Positions 1 through 8,068 of a stretch of 39,401 nucleotides of DNA are shown one piece after another. The stretch is from Gemmatimonadaceae bacterium (GTDB lineage: Bacteria; Gemmatimonadota; Gemmatimonadetes; Gemmatimonadales; Gemmatimonadaceae), in contig JANJUF010000083.1 of NCBI GenBank assembly GCA_024710705.1, positions 1 through 39,401 on the forward strand. The letters are read 5' to 3'. A program made the position numbers and the translations under genes. Below the pieces are notes generated by a model. The model did no database searches. It had not been told where the DNA came from and saw only the letters and a list, made by a program, of their open reading frames with translations. The first letter of the stretch is position 1. Each line of letters opens with the position of its first letter.

Positions 1-78
1 GATCGGGAGCTCAACGCCAACGGCTACATCCTCCCCGGGCTCGGTGACGCCGGCGACCGACTTTTCGGAACGCGATAG
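1..78 (+). CDS. upp: Uracil phosphoribosyltransferase, C-terminal end (partial)
   Basis: Only the last 25 codons and a TAG stop are inside the window; the gene starts upstream. The reading frame from base 1 gives a tail containing GYILPGLGDAGDRLFGT. This matches the family's C-terminal uracil- and PRPP-binding end (GYIxPGLGDAGDRxFGT). The enzyme makes UMP from uracil and PRPP in pyrimidine salvage. Identification rests on this short but very characteristic tail. Confidence 0.85.
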   Translation, partial: DRELNANGYILPGLGDAGDRLFGTR

Positions 79-168
79 ACACGGGACGAGGGCGCGGCGA
101 GTACAGCTGCGGTGAGCTGCCTCACACCTCTCGCGTGCGTCCCTCGGCTTGCTCTCATCCACGTCCTC

Positions 169-197
169 TTGTCTGGACTCACGTATATCAGTATCGT
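169..197 (+). promoter_or_regulatory. Possible sigma70-type promoter for the downstream protease gene
   Basis: TTGTCT (169-174), a 17-base spacer and TATCGT (192-197) form a fair sigma70-like pair about 55 bases before the chosen ATG at 253. The rest of the 79-252 gap shows no gene and no clear ribosome binding site. This is pattern matching only. Confidence 0.25.
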
Positions 198-252
198 TCC
201 GCCGGGTTCGGTTCCCCCCGCCGCGCCACGTGTCTCGCCTCGCACCCACCGA

Positions 253-1191
253 ATGCTCATCAACTTGCTGCCTGACTTCTTCGCCGTGCTGCAAAGCGTC
301 GATCCAGTCGCAGCGTATCATCGGTACTTCGAGGCCAACCGCCCGCTGCTCGGCGCGTACTGGCACAACTACGTGATCGAACCGGTCGGGCCGCACTTCC
401 AGGACGTCGTTCGCGAGACCGTCCGCGCCGACCGCACCGATCTCCGCGCGATGTTGGAGCGCACCGATGTCGTCGCGCTGGCGAAACAGGCTGAGGCCGC
501 CTGCACCGAGCTTTTCGAGATTGATTCCACGGTAGATGTCGTCCTCATGGCCGGCGTCGGTGCCGCCAATGCCGGCGAGCTCGTGGTGAACGGCCGCGGC
601 GTGGCTTTCGTCTGTCTCGAGCACTTCACCAGTGTTGCCAGCCCCGCCACCCGCGGACTCGGGCTCGATCCCGAACTCATCCCGATGTGGCTCGCCCACG
701 AGATCGCACACTGCGTGCGCTACACCTCGCCGGGCTCGCGCGCCGAGCTGCGTCGGACCGTCGCCGCCGCCGGTGGCTTCTATAGTTATTGGGAAACCGG
801 GCGCGCCGCGTCGCTGCGCGAGCATCTCGTGAACGAAGGGCTGGCCGTGCAGGCCTCGCGGCAGCTCAGCCCCGGGCACGCACCTTGGGAGTACTACGGA
901 TTCCAGCGCCGACAGTACGCGCGGGTGCGCGAACTCGAGGCGGTGTTGGCGCGAACGGTGGCCGATGACCTCGACCGGGCAGGTCTCGGACTCCGCCTGC
1001 GCTGGCTCTCGGGGGGGATGAGCGACGAAGCACGGACGGTGCAACGTCACGTCCTTCCCGAGCGTGCCGGCTATTACTTGGGCGCCCAGATGGTCGAATC
1101 CGCGATCGCCGAACGTGGCATCGCCTGGGCGCTGCGGGCCGAGGCCCGCGAACTCACTGCTTTCGCCGACGCGGCCGCTCGCACAGCATAG
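253..1191 (+). CDS. Predicted zinc-dependent protease (HExxH, DUF2268-like)
   Basis: A 312-residue protein. A zinc metalloprotease motif HEIAH lies in WLAHEIAHCVRY, and a second helix follows about 50 residues later (HLVNEGLAVQAS). The glutamate there fits the third zinc ligand of gluzincin-type enzymes. This arrangement resembles the DUF2268 family of predicted Zn-dependent proteases. The frame is open upstream to a possible start at 112, but those extra 47 residues look non-conserved, so the ATG at 253 is preferred. No signal peptide or membrane segment is visible, so a cytoplasmic protein is likely. The substrate is unknown. It faces the mnmE cluster across a shared hairpin. Confidence 0.7.
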   Translation: MLINLLPDFFAVLQSVDPVAAYHRYFEANRPLLGAYWHNYVIEPVGPHFQDVVRETVRADRTDLRAMLERTDVVALAKQAEAACTELFEIDSTVDVVLMAGVGAANAGELVVNGRGVAFVCLEHFTSVASPATRGLGLDPELIPMWLAHEIAHCVRYTSPGSRAELRRTVAAAGGFYSYWETGRAASLREHLVNEGLAVQASRQLSPGHAPWEYYGFQRRQYARVRELEAVLARTVADDLDRAGLGLRLRWLSGGMSDEARTVQRHVLPERAGYYLGAQMVESAIAERGIAWALRAEARELTAFADAAARTA

Positions 1192-1272
1192 CCCACGAGC
1201 GCACCGCCAGGTGAACGCGCGCGACCGGCTCCGGGGCCGGCCGCGCGTCGTTCGTTTGGGGGCGCGAGACGG

Positions 1273-1309
1273 AAGACGGAAGGCGGATACCGCATCCGTC
1301 TTCCGTCTT
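1273..1309. terminator. Bidirectional terminator hairpin between the protease gene and mnmE
   Basis: A 16-bp stem (1273-1288 with 1294-1309, one G-U wobble on the plus strand) closes a 5-base loop. On the plus strand it is followed by ATTT. The minus-strand mnmE stop codon is built into the right arm (1308-1310). Its place between two convergent genes and its strong stem fit a shared terminator. Confidence 0.7.
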
Positions 1310-2684
1310 ATTTCCCAATGCAGAAACTCCGAAACACCCGCTCCAGCACGTCCTCCACGTCAATCGCGCCCGTCAGCTCGTCGAGCGCGAGGATCGCGGC
1401 ACGCAGATGGGTCGCTGCCACGGGTGCCGGGAGCGCATCCGCCGCCCACGCGTCCCTGAACAGCGCCACCTCCGCCGCCGCGCGCTCGATGGCCGCCACG
1501 TGCCGTGCCCGCGTAATCACGGGCTGGTCCTCCGCCGGCTCCGGGTACGCCGCGCGCACCGCACCCGCGATCGCGCCACGCAGTGCGTCGAGCCCTTCGC
1601 CGCTGTGCGCGCTCACGCGCACGGCGCCGCTCGGCAGCGTCTCGCCCCCCTGAAACGCGTCGCTCTTGGTGCGCACCAACACGCGCGGCGCGTCCGTCAC
1701 CGACTGCACCGCGGTCGCCGCCGCCGCCAGTGCCCCCGCGCTGTCGCCGCAGACGAGAATCACCTGCGCCCGCCGCAACCACCGCATGCTCACCTCAAGT
1801 CCCAAGCGCTCCACGAGATCGGCGCTCTCCCGTAGCCCAGCCGTATCCACCAATCGCCAGGGCAGCGGGTCGGCGTCGACCAAGGCCTCGATCGCATCGC
1901 GCGTGGTGCCTGGCACCTCGCTCACGATGGCGCGTGCATCGCCGAGCATCGCATTGAACAACGACGACTTGCCGGCATTTGGTGCGCCTGCGAGCACGAC
2001 CGTCACGCCAGCGCGACCCAACTCGGCCAAGGGCATCGTCGCACGCAAGGCCTCGAGGGCCTCGAGCACCGCTTCGGCGGCGTGCGCCGCGCGGGCGCGC
2101 GGCTGCGGCCCGTCATCCTCTTCGGGAAAGTCGAGTTCGTAGGCGATGAGTGCGTCCACGCCAAGCAGGGCCTCGCGCAGCTGGAGGAGGCGTGCCGAGA
2201 GTGCGCCCGACAGTTGGCGCAGCGCCGCGCGATGCATCGCGCGCGAGCGCGCGTCAATCAGGTCCGCCACGGCCTCCGCCTGGAGGAGGTCCAGTTTGCC
2301 GTGCCGCATGGCGCGCTCGGTGAACTCGCCCGGCAGCGCCGGTGCGGCACCTGCCTCGACGAGCGCCGCCACGAGCGCCGTGCTGACGTAGCTGCCGCCG
2401 TGCACGCTGAACTCGATGAGCTCCTCGCCGACTGGCGATTGCGCGGCCGGAAACCATGTGAGCAACGCATCGTCCAGCGCGGTCGATGACGCATCGCAGG
2501 CATGCAGCGCCGCTCGGGTGGCCGCCCGAGATACGAGGTCCGGCGGCGCCCCGACGCGCGCGGCGATCGCGCGCGCATCGGGACCGCTCAGCCGAACGAG
2601 CGCGAGGGCGCCGCGGCCCGGCGCCGTCGCCAGCGCAACAATCGTCGCGCCGGAGCGATCACTTCTTGCGCTTGCTGCCCCCAC
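1308..2684 (-). CDS. mnmE: tRNA modification GTPase MnmE (TrmE)
   Basis: A 458-residue protein, the usual length. With MnmG it installs the carboxymethylaminomethyl (cmnm5) group on the wobble uridine of certain tRNAs. The N-terminal folate-binding domain starts with TIVALATAPGRGALALVRLSG. The inserted G domain shows G1 GAPNAGKS (233-240), G2 GTTRD (259-263) and G3 DTAG (280-283). G4 is TKSD (339-342), with Thr in place of the usual Asn. The protein ends in the diagnostic CIGK with catalytic Cys455. The start is a GTG at 2684, which overlaps the end of yidC by 26 bp; no other start codon lies before the conserved region. Its partner gene mnmG is about 27 kb away. Confidence 0.96.
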   Translation of the reverse strand: MGAASARSDRSGATIVALATAPGRGALALVRLSGPDARAIAARVGAPPDLVSRAATRAALHACDASSTALDDALLTWFPAAQSPVGEELIEFSVHGGSYVSTALVAALVEAGAAPALPGEFTERAMRHGKLDLLQAEAVADLIDARSRAMHRAALRQLSGALSARLLQLREALLGVDALIAYELDFPEEDDGPQPRARAAHAAEAVLEALEALRATMPLAELGRAGVTVVLAGAPNAGKSSLFNAMLGDARAIVSEVPGTTRDAIEALVDADPLPWRLVDTAGLRESADLVERLGLEVSMRWLRRAQVILVCGDSAGALAAAATAVQSVTDAPRVLVRTKSDAFQGGETLPSGAVRVSAHSGEGLDALRGAIAGAVRAAYPEPAEDQPVITRARHVAAIERAAAEVALFRDAWAADALPAPVAATHLRAAILALDELTGAIDVEDVLERVFRSFCIGK

Positions 2685-4350
2685 CCGGACCGGACGCCAC
2701 GGCCGTGGCGACTGGAGCCGCCTTCGCCCGCTCGTTGGAGATCAGCCACTGCTGCGGCAGCGCCGCCAGGTTCTGCACCGTGTAGTAGAGGTTCAGCCCC
2801 GACGCGAAGTTGAGCAGCAGCACCGTCATCATGATGGGCATGAGGATCGCCATCATCTTCGTCTGCGGGTTCGGTGGCACGTTGCGCATGCCGACCCACG
2901 AGAGCACGAACATCGACGCGCCCATCGCCAGCGGAAGCAGGTAGTACGGATCCTTCAGCGAGATGTCCGACAGCCAGAGGAAAGACACACCGCGGAACTC
3001 GATCGTGTTCTGGAACACGAAGAAGAGCGCGATGAGGATCGGCATCGGCAGCAGCATCGGCAGGCAGCCGCCGAGCGCCGCGAACGGACTCACGCCGGCC
3101 TCCTCGTAGACCTTCATCACGGCAAGCCGCTGCTTCTCCGGGTCGCCCTTGAACTTGTTCTGCGCCTCCTGGACTTTCGGCGCGATGCGCTGCATGGCAA
3201 TCTGCGAGCGCATCATCCGGCTGTTGAGCGGCCACATCAGGAGGCGCACGGCGATGCCGAAGAGCACGAGGATCCAGCCGTACTCGATGGCCAGCGTGCG
3301 CTTCATCCAGAGCAGTACGCGCATCACGATCGTCGCGAAGGGCTGGACGATGCCGCTGATCCAGCCGCCGTACGGATTGGCGCTCGAGAACTCGCGTCCC
3401 ATCGCGACCATGCGTTCCCATTCCTGCGGGCCCGCGTAGAGCTCGAACGCGATGCCCGCGGCCGGGAGGGCGGAGATCGCCGTTCCGCTCGCGCGCACCG
3501 CCACCTTGTTCACGCGCGGTGCGCCGGTGACGTGGAGTTCGGCGAATGGGGCGGCGGCGCCCTCGGCCGCCAGCACGCCCACCAGGAAGTACTTGCTCTT
3601 GGCGACGATCCAGTCGTGCGGGCCGGGCCGGAGCAGGCGCTCCCCCGGATCGGGCTTCCGGAAATCCACGCGCTCGGACCCGCCGCTCGCCGGCTTGAAT
3701 GCATAGGCGAGGTGTCGCGCGTCCTCGGTGGAGTCGGCTTCCTGCGACGTGAATCCGGTCGGCAGGTCCGTGAGGAGGAAGGCCGGCTCCGGGAGGCCGC
3801 TGGCCTGCACCGTCACCTGCGTGAGGTAGTTGTCCGGCGCCAGCGTGTACGCGATGCGCACGGCGGCGGCCCCGACGCTGCCGTCGAACGTCAGTCGCTC
3901 CCCGGCGTCTGTCATCGCGCGGGAGCTGCGGAACACCACGCGGCCAAGGTCGAGCGTGTCGCCGCCGGCGATGATGCGGAAGGCCAGCATCGGCTCGTTG
4001 CCGTGCGCGAGGCGCACCGTGCCCTCGCGCCCGCCGAGCTGCTGGAATCGCGGGAGGTCGGCGCTGATGAAACGCGCGCCCAGCGTGGAGAACGCAACCG
4101 TCGTAAGCTCGTTCGCGAGCGTCAGCGTCTCGGCCTGTACCGGCGCGGGCGCCGGCGCGGCGATCGGCTGCGCGGTCGGCGCGCCGGGTGCGTCCGCCGT
4201 TGGCGACGTCGTCGCCGGCGACGCAGGGTCGGTAGCCGGCACCGTGCTTACCGCCGCGGGGGGCGTCACGGCGGGCCGCGGGAAGATCAGCGGCGTGAGC
4301 AGGACGACGCCGCCGGTGAGCAGGAGCGCGAGGAAGAAACGCTTATCCAT
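2659..4350 (-). CDS. yidC: Membrane protein insertase YidC
   Basis: A protein of about 563 residues, of the long Gram-negative type. It inserts and folds inner-membrane proteins, alone or with SecYEG. After an N-terminal membrane segment (about 5-25, [19 protein letters not shown]) comes a Pro/Ala-rich linker (about 28-75) and a large beta-rich periplasmic domain. The conserved C-terminal 60KD_IMP domain follows, with several membrane helices. The hydrophilic-groove arginine lies in [10 protein letters not shown]. The tail is basic (SKRKK), as expected for ribosome contact. The ATG at 4350 is preferred over a GTG one codon earlier. It overlaps the end of yidD by 8 bp. Confidence 0.97.
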   Translation of the reverse strand: MDKRFFLALLLTGGVVLLTPLIFPRPAVTPPAAVSTVPATDPASPATTSPTADAPGAPTAQPIAAPAPAPVQAETLTLANELTTVAFSTLGARFISADLPRFQQLGGREGTVRLAHGNEPMLAFRIIAGGDTLDLGRVVFRSSRAMTDAGERLTFDGSVGAAAVRIAYTLAPDNYLTQVTVQASGLPEPAFLLTDLPTGFTSQEADSTEDARHLAYAFKPASGGSERVDFRKPDPGERLLRPGPHDWIVAKSKYFLVGVLAAEGAAAPFAELHVTGAPRVNKVAVRASGTAISALPAAGIAFELYAGPQEWERMVAMGREFSSANPYGGWISGIVQPFATIVMRVLLWMKRTLAIEYGWILVLFGIAVRLLMWPLNSRMMRSQIAMQRIAPKVQEAQNKFKGDPEKQRLAVMKVYEEAGVSPFAALGGCLPMLLPMPILIALFFVFQNTIEFRGVSFLWLSDISLKDPYYLLPLAMGASMFVLSWVGMRNVPPNPQTKMMAILMPIMMTVLLLNFASGLNLYYTVQNLAALPQQWLISNERAKAAPVATAVASGPGGGSKRKK

Positions 4351-4591
4351 CACGTCGCGAGTTCGAAGGAGGAGAGGGAGGCTCGGGCACCGGGTCGAAA
4401 CCCCCGGGGCGGAACGGATGACAGCGCCCGATGCGCTTCACCGCGAGCCACGAACCACGAAGCGCCCCGTGCTTCTCCAGCGCTTCGATGGCGTAGTGCG
4501 AACAAGTGGGATGATAACGACACGCCGCCGGGAGCAGCGGCGAGAGCACGATCTGATACGCGCGCACCGCCAGGATCAGCAGCTTCCTCAT
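4343..4591 (-). CDS. yidD: Membrane protein insertion efficiency factor YidD
   Basis: An 82-residue protein of the YidD family (usual length 70-90). It assists YidC-dependent insertion at the inner face of the membrane. The family hallmarks are present: [20 protein letters not shown] near the start, then [10 protein letters not shown] and [12 protein letters not shown]. The start codon overlaps the end of rnpA by 4 bp (ATGA), which suggests translational coupling. Confidence 0.95.
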   Translation of the reverse strand: MRKLLILAVRAYQIVLSPLLPAACRYHPTCSHYAIEALEKHGALRGSWLAVKRIGRCHPFRPGGFDPVPEPPSPPSNSRRDG

Positions 4592-4935
4592 GCAGCCTCC
4601 CGCGCCACACGCTGGCCGAGGCGCTGCACTTCGTCGGCCAGGCGCGAGAAATCCGCGTCGTACGCTGCCGGCGCCGCCCGCAACAACAGGTCGCGCGGCG
4701 GCACGGTGGCCAGGAGCGCGGGCCAGGTGGTGCGCGTGAGCTCGCGCAGCCGTCGCTTGAGTCGGTTGCGATCCACGGCACTCCGTTTGTGCCGCGGCAC
4801 GACAACGCCGATGCGATGATGACGCAGAAGGGAAGCGAGCACCCGGACCTCGAGCAACGAGGTGCGGACTCGCTTCCCTTCGCGGCGGACCAGCTCGAGG
4901 TCGGCCGTGCGCGTCAGCCGCTGCGGCGACGCCAC
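4588..4935 (-). CDS. rnpA: Ribonuclease P protein component
   Basis: A 115-residue basic protein. It is the protein subunit of RNase P, which removes 5' leaders from precursor tRNAs. The RNR signature is seen as [14 protein letters not shown] (about 52-65), with upstream IGVVVPRHK. The start is a GTG at 4935, 13 bases after the rpmH stop. The RNA partner gene, rnpB, is about 4 kb away at 8985-9355 and also on the minus strand. Confidence 0.95.
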   Translation of the reverse strand: MASPQRLTRTADLELVRREGKRVRTSLLEVRVLASLLRHHRIGVVVPRHKRSAVDRNRLKRRLRELTRTTWPALLATVPPRDLLLRAAPAAYDADFSRLADEVQRLGQRVAREAA

Positions 4936-4948
4936 CCGGCGATCGACC

Positions 4949-5113
4949 TCAGACGCCCGCGTACTTCGACGGGAGCTTCACGGTCAGCCGCTTGCGCCCC
5001 TTCTTGCGGCGGCGGCTGAGGACTTCGCGCCCCCACTTGGTTTCCATGCGCGCGCGGAAGCCGTGCGTCTTGATGCGACGCTTGTTGCGCGGGCGGTACG
5101 TCGGCTTACCCAT
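4949..5113 (-). CDS. rpmH: 50S ribosomal protein L34
   Basis: A 54-residue, very basic protein. It starts [20 protein letters not shown], and the middle carries the usual [10 protein letters not shown] stretch of L34. It is a structural protein of the large ribosomal subunit. A GGAG ribosome binding site lies about 6 bases before the ATG at 5113. It is the first gene of the rpmH-rnpA-yidD-yidC-mnmE cluster, read away from dnaA, a very widespread arrangement at bacterial origins. Confidence 0.97.
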   Translation of the reverse strand: MGKPTYRPRNKRRIKTHGFRARMETKWGREVLSRRRKKGRKRLTVKLPSKYAGV

Positions 5114-5168
5114 CGTTGCTCCAGAGGGTCTTCTAAAAGGCTGAAATCACTTCGCGGACAGACCGCTA

Positions 5169-5197
5169 AACGTAGTCGGGCCCAAGGGTTACGTCAA
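5169..5197 (-). promoter_or_regulatory. Promoter of the rpmH operon
   Basis: On the minus strand, TTGACG (5192-5197) and TACGTT (5169-5174) are separated by exactly 17 bases. This places transcription start about 50 bases before the rpmH ATG. It is the only good sigma70-type pair seen in the gap and would drive the whole minus-strand cluster. Confidence 0.6.
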
Positions 5198-5239
5198 CGG
5201 GAGGTGGGCGTCCAGCGCACTGGTTCGGAGTCACGAGCG

Positions 5240-5268
5240 TTGACTTATCCACAAGCGGGGGGTAGGTT
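5240..5268 (+). promoter_or_regulatory. Promoter of dnaA, with a DnaA box in the spacer
   Basis: TTGACT (5240-5245) and TAGGTT (5263-5268) are 17 bases apart, about 40 bases before the dnaA ATG. A perfect DnaA box (5245-5253) starts at the last base of the -35 element. This layout would let DnaA repress its own promoter, as known in other bacteria. Confidence 0.55.
5245..5253 (+). promoter_or_regulatory. DnaA box, perfect match
   Basis: TTATCCACA, identical to the consensus DnaA-binding 9-mer, upstream of dnaA. Confidence 0.85.
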
Positions 5269-5281
5269 CGCGTCCCCCTGG

Positions 5282-5290
5282 ATATCCACA
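5282..5290 (+). promoter_or_regulatory. DnaA box, one mismatch
   Basis: ATATCCACA differs from TTATCCACA at the first base only. It has the same orientation as the perfect box 37 bases upstream and lies in the dnaA 5' leader. Confidence 0.55.
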
Positions 5291-5307
5291 TCCCGAACGC
5301 CCCCGGA

Positions 5308-6705
5308 ATGTCCCTTTCGGCCACCGAAGTCTGGTCCCGCCTCCTCGACCGCGCGCGGACCGAGCTCTCGGATCACATAGTTGATACGTGGCTCGTGCCC
5401 CTGCAGGCGGCCGAGTTCTCGGGCGAGGCCCTGACACTCAACGCGCCCGACCAGTTTTCGGTGGAGTGGAACGAGCGGCGCCACACGGCACTGCTCGAGT
5501 CGCTCGCGCCCGTGGCCCTCGGGCAGCCGCTGAAGATCGCACTGCGGGTGCAGGCCGAACGTCTCCAACGAAGTCAGATGGACCTGTTCGTGCCTGTAAA
5601 AGGACAGGAACGGAGCACCATGGAGCCAGAGCGTGCGCCCAACAACGTCACCCTCAGCTCCCTCAATGACCGATACACCTTCGAAACCTTCGTCATCGGT
5701 CGGTCCAACGACCTCGCCGCCGCCGCTGCGATGGCCGTCTCTCAGGCCCCAGGCAAGACGTACAACCCCCTCTTCTTCTACGGCCCCACCGGCCTCGGCA
5801 AGACCCACCTGATGCAGGCCATCGCCCAGGAAATCCTGCGCCGGGCGCCGCAGACCCGAGTCACCTACATCACCACCGAACAGTTCACCAACGACGTCAT
5901 CACGTCCATCGGCAAGGGCGCGATGCACGATTTTCGCCGCCGCTATCGCGAGACCGACCTCTTTCTCGTGGACGACGTGCACTTCATCGGCGGCAAGAAC
6001 TCCACCCAAGAAGAGTTCTTCCACACCTTCAACGCCCTGTACGAGGCGGGACGGCAGATCGTGCTGACCTCAGATCGCCCGCCCTCGGAAATCTCAAAGC
6101 TCGAGGCACGCCTCGCCTCCCGATTTGCCTGGGGCATGGTGGCCGACATCGGCCAGCCGGACCTCGAACACCGCATCGCCATCCTTCGCCGCAAGGCACA
6201 GATGGACCACCTCGAGCACACCATCCCCGATGATGTGCTGCACTTCATCGCCGACCACGTGCAGTCCAACGTGCGCGAGCTCGAGGGGTCCATCATCAAG
6301 CTCCTCGCGTACGCCTCGCTCAAGCACCGCGTCGTCACGGTGGACCTCGCCCGCGAAGCGTTGCGGGACAAGCTGCGGACTTCCGATGGCGCGCCGCCCC
6401 GCTCGGAGCGCCAGGATAAAATGGGCGTCATCCAGCAGCGGGTGGCGGCCGAGTGGGGTGTCACCGTCGAGGGCCTGCAGTCGAAGACCCGCACCAAGAC
6501 CCTGACCATCCCCCGCCAGGTCGCGATGTATCTCGCCCGAGAGATCCTTGGCCTGCAGCTCGTGGAAATCGGGCAGGCGTTTGGCGGGCGCGATCACTCC
6601 ACGGTCATCCACTCGCTCGAGCGCGTGGCCGAAACGATGAAGGAGTCGGCCGAGTTCCGGGGCCGTGTGGATCGCGTGCGGGAAACCGTCCGGCATTCCG
6701 CATGA
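5308..6705 (+). CDS. dnaA: Chromosomal replication initiator protein DnaA
   Basis: A 465-residue protein with all four DnaA domains. Domain I occupies about 1-85 and domain II is a short linker. The AAA+ domain III shows Walker A GPTGLGKTH (159-167), Walker B LFLVDDVHF (218-226) and the conserved SRF arginine at about 272. Domain IV is the DNA-binding helix-turn-helix, with the family signature GGRDHSTVIHSLERV (426-440). It binds DnaA boxes and melts oriC to start replication. The ATG at 5308 has no clear Shine-Dalgarno sequence. DnaA boxes lie both upstream and downstream of the gene. Confidence 0.98.
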   Translation: MSLSATEVWSRLLDRARTELSDHIVDTWLVPLQAAEFSGEALTLNAPDQFSVEWNERRHTALLESLAPVALGQPLKIALRVQAERLQRSQMDLFVPVKGQERSTMEPERAPNNVTLSSLNDRYTFETFVIGRSNDLAAAAAMAVSQAPGKTYNPLFFYGPTGLGKTHLMQAIAQEILRRAPQTRVTYITTEQFTNDVITSIGKGAMHDFRRRYRETDLFLVDDVHFIGGKNSTQEEFFHTFNALYEAGRQIVLTSDRPPSEISKLEARLASRFAWGMVADIGQPDLEHRIAILRRKAQMDHLEHTIPDDVLHFIADHVQSNVRELEGSIIKLLAYASLKHRVVTVDLAREALRDKLRTSDGAPPRSERQDKMGVIQQRVAAEWGVTVEGLQSKTRTKTLTIPRQVAMYLAREILGLQLVEIGQAFGGRDHSTVIHSLERVAETMKESAEFRGRVDRVRETVRHSA

Positions 6706-6931
6706 TCTCCACATTCTGTACAGCATCGGCCGGAGCTTCCGGCGTTTCCCCCGCCAATCCACGCCCTCTCCACGGAGAACGCACGTGAGCCGGGCCGCTG
6801 AAAGCCCTGTCGTGTAAGCACTTTCGCAGTTCGTCCACAATCCACACCTTTCTACTGCTTCTACTGGCTGAATTATTCAGTAGATAGAAACAGACGGCTT
6901 CCGCGCCGTTCCACATTCTCCGATCCCGCGC
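6706..6931. other. Probable chromosomal origin oriC (dnaA-dnaN gap)
   Basis: This 226-bp gap between dnaA and dnaN holds clustered DnaA-box-like 9-mers, notably TCGTCCACA (6831-6839) and CAATCCACA (6838-6846). They are followed by a DnaA-trio-like stretch and a short AT-rich dyad, CTGAAT-T-ATTCAG (6868-6880). The order (dnaA, boxes, trios, AT-rich DNA, dnaN) matches the basal unwinding system described for Bacillus subtilis. No gene fits in the gap. Confidence 0.75.
6852..6866 (-). promoter_or_regulatory. DnaA-trio element (origin unwinding)
   Basis: The plus strand reads CTACTGCTTCTACTG, so the minus strand reads 3'-GAT GAC GAA GAT GAC-5': five triplets of the GA-N form. It starts 5 bases after a DnaA-box-like site. 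DnaA-trios are the single-strand DnaA-binding repeats that mark the melting point of many bacterial origins. Confidence 0.65.
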
Positions 6932-8041
6932 ATGCGCTTCACCATCACTCGCGAGAAGCTCCAAGAAGGCCTTGCTGCCGTCACCCCCGCGGTGCCGAGC
7001 AAGACCACGTTGCCCGTGCTCGCGAATCTCCTCGTGCAAACGACGGACAAGGGAATTCGCATTTCGGGAACCGACCTCGACATCGCGGTCAGCACCGAGG
7101 TCACAGCCGACGTCGAGAGTGCGGGTGCCATCACCATTCCGGCGCGCAAGCTGAGCGAGATCGCTCGCGAGCTTCCACCGGCGCCGGTGCGGATCTCCGC
7201 CACCGGAGACCAGCGGATCACGCTGGAGTGCGGACGCTCAAAGTTCAAACTGCTCGGCCTTCCGAAGTCGGAGTTTCCTAGCTTCCCGGCCGTGCAGTTC
7301 GAGAAGGCGGTGCGGGTACCGTCGGGCGACTTGCAGAAGCTGATCGGGCACACGGCGTTTGCCGCGAGCACGGAGGAGAGCCGTCCGATTCTCAACGGCG
7401 TACTGTGGGAGCTGCGCAGCGACCTCATGCGCATGGTGGCCACCAATGGGCACCGCCTGGCGAAGATGGAGGTGCCGGTGCGCGCCGGCCAGAAGTCGGA
7501 TCTCATCATTCCGCCGAAGGCCCTCGAACAGATCCGCCGCCTCTTCCCGGCCGAGGAAGAGCTCGAGGTGGCGCAGGGCGAGAACCACCTTGGCTTCCGG
7601 TCGCCATTCACCTCGGTGTTCACTCGCCTGATCGAAGGGCCATATCCCGGCTACGAGCAGGTGATCCCGAAGGACAACGACAAGTACGCGATTCTCGACC
7701 GCGGCGCGTTCATGAGTGCGCTCAAGCGCATGAGCGTCGTGGCCTCGGACCAGACGCACCGCATCCGGCTCTCGTTCAACGCCGGGATGCTCAAGTTCTC
7801 GGTCAGCACACCCGACCTGGGTGAAGCGCAGGACGAGCTGCCGATCCGCTACGATGGCGACCCGCTCGACATCGGGTTCAACGCGGCCTACCTGCTCGAG
7901 ATCCTCCGCTACATGCCGACGGAAGAGGTGCGCATGACCTTTCGCGCGCCAGAGCGGGCCTCGACGATCGAGCCCGAAGGTTGGGCGGACGCCTCCACGA
8001 AATACCTCTGTCTGCTGATGCCGCTGCGCCTGGTCGACTGA
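6932..8041 (+). CDS. dnaN: DNA polymerase III subunit beta (sliding clamp)
   Basis: A 369-residue protein, the usual length. It begins MRFTITREKLQEGLAAVTPA and ends in YLCLLMPLRLVD, both typical of the bacterial clamp, whose C-terminus carries the MPMRL-like motif. Three repeated clamp domains of about 120 residues fit the length. The homodimer encircles DNA and tethers polymerases and repair proteins. The ATG at 6932 follows the oriC region. The usual next genes (recF, gyrB) are absent; the neighbour is a convergent lipoprotein gene. Confidence 0.97.
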   Translation: MRFTITREKLQEGLAAVTPAVPSKTTLPVLANLLVQTTDKGIRISGTDLDIAVSTEVTADVESAGAITIPARKLSEIARELPPAPVRISATGDQRITLECGRSKFKLLGLPKSEFPSFPAVQFEKAVRVPSGDLQKLIGHTAFAASTEESRPILNGVLWELRSDLMRMVATNGHRLAKMEVPVRAGQKSDLIIPPKALEQIRRLFPAEEELEVAQGENHLGFRSPFTSVFTRLIEGPYPGYEQVIPKDNDKYAILDRGAFMSALKRMSVVASDQTHRIRLSFNAGMLKFSVSTPDLGEAQDELPIRYDGDPLDIGFNAAYLLEILRYMPTEEVRMTFRAPERASTIEPEGWADASTKYLCLLMPLRLVD

Positions 8042-8068
8042 CGCGCGGCCCGGCGCTCAGGGCGCGCG
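8042..8068. terminator. Possible hairpin between dnaN and a convergent gene
   Basis: CGCGCGGCCC (8042-8051) can pair with GGGCGCGCG (8060-8068) with one bulge. There is no T-run on either side, so terminator function is uncertain. It overlaps the 3' end of the minus-strand gene. Confidence 0.3.

Noticed and set aside
2416-5019. An 867-codon plus-strand open frame across mnmE, yidC and rnpA
   Set aside because: It lies antisense to well-identified genes, has Arg/His-rich low-complexity content and no domain. It is a by-product of high GC.
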